Shown here: piece by piece, positions 6,676-10,785 of the stretch
Layout: each line of letters begins with the position of its first letter
Numbering within the stretch: the stretch's first letter is position 1
Assembly (NCBI GenBank): GCA_009781525.1
Contig: WQXZ01000045.1
Location: 1-10,785 of the forward strand
DNA from: Coriobacteriia bacterium
GTDB taxonomy: Bacteria; Actinomycetota; Coriobacteriia; Coriobacteriales; UBA8131
Reading direction: 5' to 3'
DNA length: 10,785 bases
Translations under genes and position numbers: made by a program
The notes under the pieces: generated by a model
Told to the model about the DNA's origin: nothing
Databases searched by the model: none
What the model saw: the letters and a program-made list of their open reading frames with translations, nothing else

Positions 6676-7656
6676 GTGCAAGGCTTTGAAGCTGACATCG
6701 TGGCTGTTGTTGGAGCGACTGCATCCGGCAAGTCAGTGCTTGCTGACGCTTTAGCCGTACATCTGGATGGTGAAGTTGTCAGTGCTGATTCGATGCAGGT
6801 CTATCGGGGAATGGATGTTGGTACCGCTAAGGTCGTCGAGGAAAGCCGTGGCGTTTATTACCATGGAATCGACTTGGTTGATCCTGACCAGGTTTTTTCT
6901 GCTGCGTTCTACCAACGATATGCCAGAGAGGTAATCGCTGACATCACTGCTCGTGGTAAGCAGGTCATTTTTTGTGGTGGAACCGGGCTGTATCTACGTG
7001 CGGCATTGGATGACTTCGAGCTTGATCAGGGCAGGGATGGTGATTCTGGTGGTGAGCAGGCAAGGCGGGAGCAGCTCAGAGCCAGGGCTGAGCTGATTGG
7101 AGCAGGGGCCTTCCATCGTGAGTTAGCTGAGCTTGACGCTCGTAGTGCGGCGCTGATTCATCCGAATAATGTGCGGCGGGTCATTCGCGCTTTTGAGCAC
7201 TTGGAGCAGGGCACCAGCTATGCGGAGGTTACTGCTGGATTCGGCGCATACGAAGGCGCTTATGCAGCTAGATACATTGGTCTTAGAGTCGAGCGTGAGT
7301 TGCTCTATCAGCTGATAGACGCTCGGGTCGATATCATGATTAAGTCAGGTCTGCTGGGGGAGGTGCAGGTACTGCTGTCAGAGGGATTCGATCAGACACT
7401 GACATCAATGCAGGCAATCGGCTATAAAGAAATCGTACCAGTACTAACTGGTGAAGTAACTCTGCAGCAGGCAGTTTTAGCTATCAAGCAGGCAAGTCGG
7501 CGATACGCTAAGCGTCAGGAAACCTGGTTTCAACGAGATCCACGAATCGAGTGGATAGAGGTGTCGGATCTACATCGTGCCAGGCTCGCAGCGAAGGTCG
7601 ATGAGCAGGAGTTCAGGCAGCTGATGCTGGGACGCGCTCTTGAGGTTTTACGGTAG
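6676..7656 (+). CDS. miaA: tRNA dimethylallyltransferase
   Basis: 326 residues. MiaA transfers the dimethylallyl group of DMAPP to N6 of A37, making the substrate of MiaB. The P-loop GATASGKS is at 13-20, followed by 'SADSMQVYRGMDVGTAK' (about 36-52) with the Asp and Gln/Tyr positions used for adenine binding and catalysis, 'YYHGIDLVDPD', 'FCGGTGLYLRAALDDF', 'HPNNVRRVIRA' and the C-terminal 'QAIGYKEIVP' plus 'RRYAKRQETWFQRD' tRNA-binding motifs. The start is GTG 6676, with GGAG (6663-6666) nine bases upstream, and the gene begins 19 bases after miaB. Length is slightly above the usual 300-316 residues because of an Asp/Gly-rich insertion after the DDFE segment (about 118-128). No terminator with a T-run follows. 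Confidence 0.96.
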   Translation: MQGFEADIVAVVGATASGKSVLADALAVHLDGEVVSADSMQVYRGMDVGTAKVVEESRGVYYHGIDLVDPDQVFSAAFYQRYAREVIADITARGKQVIFCGGTGLYLRAALDDFELDQGRDGDSGGEQARREQLRARAELIGAGAFHRELAELDARSAALIHPNNVRRVIRAFEHLEQGTSYAEVTAGFGAYEGAYAARYIGLRVERELLYQLIDARVDIMIKSGLLGEVQVLLSEGFDQTLTSMQAIGYKEIVPVLTGEVTLQQAVLAIKQASRRYAKRQETWFQRDPRIEWIEVSDLHRARLAAKVDEQEFRQLMLGRALEVLR

Positions 7657-7712
7657 CGGGTTTAGCGCAGGTGGAACCAGGTTGGAGCCTCAGGTTCAGG
7701 CCCTGGCGGTGT

Positions 7713-7730
7713 AAGCCTGCTGGTAGGCTT
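7713..7730 (+). other. Small hairpin downstream of miaA
   Basis: AAGCCT (7713-7718) and AGGCTT (7725-7730) form a 6-bp stem with a 6-base loop, 57 bases after the miaA stop codon. No T-run follows (GCGCGCTC), so it is not a standard intrinsic terminator. It may mark the mRNA 3' end or contribute to Rho-dependent ending, but the evidence is thin. Confidence 0.35.
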
Positions 7731-7750
7731 GCGCGCTCATCGCTATTTGA

Positions 7751-7922
7751 GTTCGCAGCAGAAAATTGCGGTCTAGTGCAAAAGTGACACGCCAAAATCT
7801 ATCCAAACGCATGCGAGAGGCCTTATTCTCGTACCATTGTCCGAATAGCGGGACACAAACTCGAAGACAATAGATAAATCAAAGCGTAATCTTGTACTAA
7901 ACCGCAATTTTCTGCTGCGAAC
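7751..7922. mobile_element. Candidate 172-bp MITE with 22-bp perfect terminal inverted repeats
   Basis: Bases 7751-7772 (beginning GTTCGCAGCAGAAAA) are the exact reverse complement of 7901-7922. Similarity continues inward to 7783/7890 with three further mismatches and stops abruptly outside both ends. The interior has no gene; it holds a small hairpin, CGAGA..TCTCG, around 7814-7831. Size, sharp ends and lack of coding capacity fit a miniature non-autonomous transposon. No target-site duplication directly flanks it. The right terminus supplies the last codons and stop of the reverse-strand zinc-ribbon gene. The IS family was not recognised; without other genomic copies a plain inverted duplication remains possible. 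Confidence 0.55.
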
Positions 7923-8310
7923 CAGGTGGAACACCGGAGGTGCTGGATTGATGCTTGCTGGATGTCTGCCGTGGGTTTATTGCCGGTTGATTGCCATCCG
8001 TACTGCCCCTCCGTGTGCTCAGAAAATATTGCAGCTCACTACAGTGCTTGTTATCGCAGAGCACCATCAGTGACTTATCGCAGCTGTCACATCGTTCTGC
8101 TCCAACAAAGGTCTGCTCACTGCAGTACGGACAGTCTGCTATCAGTGTAATTCCGCAGCCAGCGCAGACCAAATCGCCTCGATCGATTGCTTTTCTGCAA
8201 TATGGGCAGTGATAGCCAAACGGATTATGGCTACCGCACTTCGGGCAAAATAGACCATCGCGGTCAATCAGTTCTCCACATTGAATACAAGGTTGCTTGT
8301 AAGAAGCCAC
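7897..8310 (-). CDS. Three-module zinc-ribbon protein of unknown function
   Basis: 137 residues from GTG (complement of 8308-8310), chosen because AGGAG (complement of 8317-8321) lies six bases upstream; a longer frame to 8397 has no such site and an N-terminus without family features. Residues 8-78 contain three CxxC...CxxC zinc ribbons: C8/C11 with C22/C25, C35/C38 with C49/C52, C60/C63 with C74/C77. A further C85..C90 pair follows. Residues about 92-137 are a low-complexity Ser/Gln/Pro tail. Such double and triple zinc ribbons occur in poorly defined adaptor proteins. The final residues SQQKIAV and the stop lie inside the inverted-repeat element, so the original C-terminus may have been replaced. 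It is transcribed divergently from the WYL gene and converges on miaA. Confidence 0.75.
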   Translation of the reverse strand: MASYKQPCIQCGELIDRDGLFCPKCGSHNPFGYHCPYCRKAIDRGDLVCAGCGITLIADCPYCSEQTFVGAERCDSCDKSLMVLCDNKHCSELQYFLSTRRGSTDGNQPAINPRQTSSKHQSSTSGVPPGSQQKIAV

Positions 8311-8429
8311 GTTTTTCTCCTGTTTTCTCCCTTGCACTTTCGTATAGGGGCATGATCTTTGCAGCTTGCCCTGACTTCTGGTCGCTATTTGTCTCACTGC
8401 ACAAACCAGAAACCTTATTTACTTCATAA

Positions 8430-8459
8430 ATTGTACCTTCTTAACAACAATATTGTGAG
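8430..8459 (-). promoter_or_regulatory. Possible promoter of the zinc-ribbon gene
   Basis: On the reverse strand TACAAT (complement of 8430-8435) is a fair -10 box, with CTCACA 18 bp upstream (complement of 8454-8459) as a weak -35 box. It would overlap the divergent WYL promoter and leave a leader of more than 100 bases. This is a tentative reading. Confidence 0.3.
8447..8456. promoter_or_regulatory. Palindrome over the -35 region, possible operator
   Basis: ACAATATTGT is a perfect 10-bp palindrome that overlaps the WYL -35 box (8453-8458) and sits between the two divergent genes. A dimeric regulator bound here could affect both. The binding protein is unknown. Confidence 0.4.
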
Positions 8460-8481
8460 CACGTTTGCTGTGTCCTATAAT
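8453..8481 (+). promoter_or_regulatory. Strong promoter of the WYL-sirtuin operon
   Basis: A perfect TATAAT (8476-8481) is preceded at 17 bp by TTGTGA (8453-8458, four of six matches to consensus). The mRNA would start near 8488 and carry a leader of about 105 bases that includes the 12-bp repeat array. Confidence 0.75.
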
Positions 8482-8488
8482 AGGGACA
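8471..8488. promoter_or_regulatory. Inverted repeat framing the -10 box, possible operator
   Basis: TGTCC (8471-8475) and GGACA (8484-8488) flank the TATAAT box symmetrically. A dimer bound here would block RNA polymerase. Autorepression by the WYL protein is a natural guess but is inference. Confidence 0.45.
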
Positions 8489-8494
8489 CCACCT

Positions 8495-8566
8495 TGAGGC
8501 ACCACCCGAGGTAACACACGAGACGCAACCCGAGGTAGCACACGAGGCACCACACGAGACGCAATT
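8495..8566 (+). repeat. Six tandem units of a 12-bp repeat in the leader of the WYL gene
   Basis: Six head-to-tail units of exactly 12 bp: TGAGGCACCACC, CGAGGTAACACA, CGAGACGCAACC, CGAGGTAGCACA, CGAGGCACCACA, CGAGACGCAATT. They share CGAG and a CA-rich end and fall into three subtypes in the order A-B-C-B-A-C. The array ends directly against ATG 8567 and lies between the promoter and the ribosome-binding site at 8583. Twelve bases equal four codons, so the array stays in frame with the gene, but the first unit begins with TGA and no start codon lies within it. Confidence 0.9.
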
Positions 8567-8593
8567 ATGCAGCCAGTGAAGCGGAGGTTTACT

Positions 8594-9580
8594 ATGGCAC
8601 AAAGCTCATCGCGAAAAGCAAAGATACTGCACCTACAAGACATACTGCTCACAGAAACCGACGACGAAAACGGCCTGACCATGCCCCAGTTGATTAACCG
8701 CCTGGCAAAACGCGGAATAGAAGCCGAACGCAAGGCGATCTACGACGATATGCAAACCTTACGCGAATTCGGCCTTGACATCATTACCCGCCGCGCAGCA
8801 CGAACCGAATACGCAATCGGTGCCAGGCAGTTCGAGCTGCCAGAGTTGTTGCTCCTAACCGATGCCGTGCAGAGTTCCCGCTTTCTGACCGAGCGTAAAA
8901 GCAAAGCCTTGGTTAACAAGCTGCAAAAGCTGACATCGCAGCACCAGGAGAAGCTGCTCAAAAAACGTATACACGTCGAAGGCCGTATCAAGATGCAAAA
9001 CGAGAGTATCTACTACAACGTCGACACGATTCAAGAGGCCATCAACCAGAAGCGCAGGATCAACTTTCACTATTTCGAATACGGCATCGACAAGCGCGAG
9101 GTCTTTCGCCGCGAAGGCCGCGAGTACCTTGAAAACCCGATCGATCTGGTCTACAAAGACGAGTACTACTACCTGATAACCTTCAACGATGATCACGAGA
9201 GCTTCCTACGCTACCGGGTCGACCGGATGAAGGACATCAAGCTAACAGAAGATCCGATCACTCAAAATGATGCGATTCGCGGGTTCGATGTACTTGATTT
9301 CACCGCCCAATCGTTTGGTATGTTCGATGGGGATAAGACCACCGCCTCGCTTATCGTAGACACAACTCTGATCGGTTCGGTTATTGATCGCTTTGGTCGA
9401 GACGTACCTATTATCGAGATTGATGGGCAGACTGCTCATGTGGAGATAAGCATCTTAAAGAGTGACATGTTTTTTGGTTGGCTGGCGCAGTTTGGCAATA
9501 AAGTCCGAATCGAAGAGCCGTCTGAGCTGGCAGCAGAATATCGTGACTACCTGTTGTCCGTGGTTTCGATTTACCAATGA
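8594..9580 (+). CDS. WYL-domain transcriptional regulator (HTH-WYL-WCX)
   Basis: 328 residues from ATG 8594, preceded by GGAGG (8583-8587) at six bases; an in-frame ATG at 8567 abuts the leader repeats and lacks a site. Residues about 8-66 form a DeoR-like winged helix ('LTMPQLINRLAKRGIEAERKAI', 'YDDMQTLREFGLDI'). Residues about 141-215 are the WYL domain, including 'NPIDLVYKDEYYYLITF' and 'FLRYRVDRMKDI'; the name-giving triad reads YYL here, a tolerated change. The C-terminal WCX extension (about 245-325) includes 'DRFGRD' and 'GWLAQFGNKVRIEEP'. WYL proteins bind DNA and sense nucleic acid or nucleotide-like ligands and often regulate their own operon. The first half uses more GC-rich codons than the last third. 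The sirtuin gene follows after 13 bases. Confidence 0.92.
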   Translation: MAQSSSRKAKILHLQDILLTETDDENGLTMPQLINRLAKRGIEAERKAIYDDMQTLREFGLDIITRRAARTEYAIGARQFELPELLLLTDAVQSSRFLTERKSKALVNKLQKLTSQHQEKLLKKRIHVEGRIKMQNESIYYNVDTIQEAINQKRRINFHYFEYGIDKREVFRREGREYLENPIDLVYKDEYYYLITFNDDHESFLRYRVDRMKDIKLTEDPITQNDAIRGFDVLDFTAQSFGMFDGDKTTASLIVDTTLIGSVIDRFGRDVPIIEIDGQTAHVEISILKSDMFFGWLAQFGNKVRIEEPSELAAEYRDYLLSVVSIYQ

Positions 9581-9593
9581 GGAGGAGTAAAAC

Positions 9594-10355
9594 GTGTCGA
9601 TAGCTGAACAGATCCGGCAACTGGCTGGGTATATAAACGCAAGCAGCAACATAGTCTTCTTCGGCGGTGCTGGGGTATCAACAGAAAGTGGGATTCCTGA
9701 TTATCGCTCCGAGAAAGGTCTGTACAGCACGCAGGATGTCTATGGTTATTCACCTGAAGCTCTGCTGTCGCACACAGTTTTCGCTAACAATCCTGAGCTG
9801 TTTTTCAGGTACTACAAAGAAAACCTGATTGCTCTGGATGCCAAGCCGAACAAGGCGCATCAGGCACTGGCAACCTTAGAGGCAATAGGTAAGCTGAAAG
9901 CTGTGATCACACAGAATGTCGACGGCTTACACCAAGCGGCTGGGAGTCAAGTGGTTCACGAACTACATGGGTCGAATTGGCGACAGTACTGCATGGAGTG
10001 CGGGCAGACCTATTCGCTCGACTTCATACTTGACCCTGTCAACTGCGATGGATGGGTGCCTCACTGCCAGACTTGTGGCGGCATTGTTCGTCCGCAGGTG
10101 GTGCTCTATGAGGAACCGCTTGATCCAGAGGTTATGGAGGCGGCGACTGCTGCGATAGCCAATGCAGAGCTAATGATAATCGGTGGAACGTCACTTGCCG
10201 TCTACCCCGCTGCGGGGCTGATCAGGTTCTTTCGCGGATCCCACCTGGTATTGATAAACAAGTCAACCACGCCCTACGATAGCCATGCGCAGCTAGTAAT
10301 AAACGAGGCGATTGGGGAGGTTTTAGACGGCACCATCGGCTTGCTGGAGCTTTGA
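9594..10355 (+). CDS. NAD-dependent protein deacylase, sirtuin family
   Basis: 253 residues from GTG 9594, with a strong GGAGGAG (9581-9587) six bases upstream. Sirtuins remove acyl groups from lysine, consuming NAD and releasing O-acyl-ADP-ribose and nicotinamide. Visible motifs: GAGVST (25-30) and GIPDYRS (33-39) for NAD binding, TQNVDGLH (106-113), catalytic His125 in ELHG, zinc cysteines C133/C136 and C158/C161, VRPQVVLYEE (165-174) and GTSLAVYPAA (198-207). All catalytic and zinc ligands are present. The layout resembles class U bacterial deacetylases such as Thermotoga Sir2. I see no Tyr-x-x-Arg pair of the desuccinylase type in the cofactor loop, so deacetylation is the likelier activity. 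It is the second gene of the WYL operon. Confidence 0.95.
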   Translation: MSIAEQIRQLAGYINASSNIVFFGGAGVSTESGIPDYRSEKGLYSTQDVYGYSPEALLSHTVFANNPELFFRYYKENLIALDAKPNKAHQALATLEAIGKLKAVITQNVDGLHQAAGSQVVHELHGSNWRQYCMECGQTYSLDFILDPVNCDGWVPHCQTCGGIVRPQVVLYEEPLDPEVMEAATAAIANAELMIIGGTSLAVYPAAGLIRFFRGSHLVLINKSTTPYDSHAQLVINEAIGEVLDGTIGLLEL

Positions 10356-10583
10356 GCCAGTGGTTGTTGCTTGAGTATCCAATACAGATTCGCATTAACA
10401 CAAGCATACTAAACCCTGACTGATTGTTAACGGGGGCATCCGCCATCAAAGCTCAAAGTTCAGCAGATATCAATGCTTAAGAAACAAGGACCAAAACTGT
10501 TTTCATAATGCCTCTCGTTTTTTGACGATTCCTGTAACGAAACCAGCTATTTCCGGATATATAGAGTGAGAGGAGGCAGCAAA
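10356..10583. other. Gap between the sirtuin and sigma-factor genes
   Basis: No convincing gene or intrinsic terminator was found. A sigma-A-like TTGACG (10522-10527) lacks a good -10 box. TGTAAC (10533-10538), followed 15 bp later by CGGA (10554-10557), loosely resembles an ECF-sigma promoter, which would fit autoregulation of the next gene. CCTCTC (10511-10516) can pair with GAGAGG (10568-10573), covering part of the ribosome-binding site. Each signal is weak. Confidence 0.35.
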
Positions 10584-10785
10584 GTGGCAAATGACAGTTT
10601 GAAGCTTGACGATATCTATGCGGAGCATGCTCAAACTGTTTATCGCTACCTGCTTTCACTGTGTCGGAATGACAAAGTTGCTGAGGAACTGACTCAAGAG
10701 ACTTTCTACCAGGCAATTAGATCCATCAACAAGTATGACGGGAGTTGCAAGCTGTCCGTCTGGTTGTGCCAGATTGCGAAGCACA
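10584..10785 (+). CDS. ECF-type RNA polymerase sigma factor, 5' part
   Basis: The gene starts at GTG 10584, with AGGAGG (10571-10576) seven bases upstream, and runs off the right edge after 67 codons. The visible part is sigma-70 region 2: 'LDDIYAEHAQTVYRYLLSLC' (region 2.1), 'AEELTQETFYQAIRSINKYDG' (2.2, core-polymerase binding) and 'KLSVWLCQIAKH' (2.3-2.4, -10 recognition). Absence of region 1 and the position of region 2 at the very N-terminus mark an extracytoplasmic-function type. Such factors usually have a membrane anti-sigma gene next to them; that would lie beyond this window. Target genes and signal cannot be read from this fragment. Confidence 0.93.
   Translation, partial: MANDSLKLDDIYAEHAQTVYRYLLSLCRNDKVAEELTQETFYQAIRSINKYDGSCKLSVWLCQIAKH

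Noticed and set aside
8311..8397. Longer N-terminus for the zinc-ribbon protein
   Set aside because: The upstream ATG lacks a ribosome-binding site, while GTG at 8310 has AGGAG at six bases and starts just ahead of the first zinc ribbon.
8495..8566. 12-bp repeats as a CRISPR array
   Set aside because: Units are directly adjacent with no spacers and are far too short for CRISPR repeats.
8567..8596. ATG 8567 as start of the WYL protein
   Set aside because: No ribosome-binding site there; ATG 8594 has GGAGG at six bases and begins the expected N-terminus.
8419..8733. Reverse-strand frame with Arg-Val-x-Pro repeats
   Set aside because: The repeats are the 12-bp leader array read backwards, and the frame runs over the WYL gene start and promoter.
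9594..10355. Sirtuin as an anti-phage SIR2 effector
   Set aside because: It has the zinc ribbon, catalytic His and length of an ordinary deacetylase, and no partner such as APAZ, Argonaute, TIR or HerA is present.
10477..10716. Reverse-strand frame of 79 codons opposite the sigma factor
   Set aside because: The sigma-70 region 2 motif and a strong ribosome-binding site on the other strand account for this DNA.

Overview
The window looks like chromosomal DNA of an actinobacterium of the class Coriobacteriia (probably Eggerthellales). GC content is moderate. This placement rests on protein style: MiaB ends in a TRAM domain of the 'GRSEKNTTVHAPLP' type, a SpoVS-family gene sits directly ahead of miaB, and the large cell-surface protein ends in a three-helix membrane tail. 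No database search was possible, so the placement is an inference.

Layout, left to right. (1) Bases 2-460 are the 3' end of a membrane protein with one transmembrane helix and an outer C-terminal domain, closed by a very long, nearly perfect hairpin (460-561) that can act as a terminator. (2) Bases 645-3788 encode a 1047-residue surface protein: signal peptide, acidic linker, Gly-rich right-handed beta-helix, four InlB-type (Flg_new) repeats, and a C-terminal three-helix anchor instead of LPXTG. (3) Bases 3952-4655 are a self-contained unit: sigma-A promoter, complete cobalamin riboswitch, intrinsic terminator, a 57-residue YezD/DUF2292-type gene with a GTG start, and a second terminator. (4) Bases 4842-7656 form a spoVS-miaB-miaA operon with a well-formed promoter and a GAAA-tetraloop hairpin at the likely mRNA 5' end. 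miaB overlaps spoVS by one base. MiaA and MiaB make 2-methylthio-N6-isopentenyladenosine at position 37 of tRNA. (5) Bases 7751-7922 are a 172-bp segment bounded by perfect 22-bp inverted repeats. It resembles a miniature non-autonomous transposon and lies between convergent genes; its right end supplies the last codons of a reverse-strand zinc-ribbon gene (8310-7897).

(6) Bases 8447-10355 hold a WYL-domain regulator and a canonical NAD-dependent sirtuin deacylase, 13 bp apart and almost certainly one operon. The promoter has palindromes over both its -35 and -10 regions. The leader carries six consecutive units of a 12-bp repeat. (7) An ECF-type RNA polymerase sigma factor starts at GTG 10584 and runs off the right edge.

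The regulatory DNA is the most unusual part of the window: a B12 riboswitch in front of a lone DUF2292 gene, the 12-bp leader array of the WYL-sirtuin operon, and the inverted-repeat element at the end of the zinc-ribbon gene. The coding sequences of miaA, miaB, spoVS and the sirtuin look ordinary and intact.
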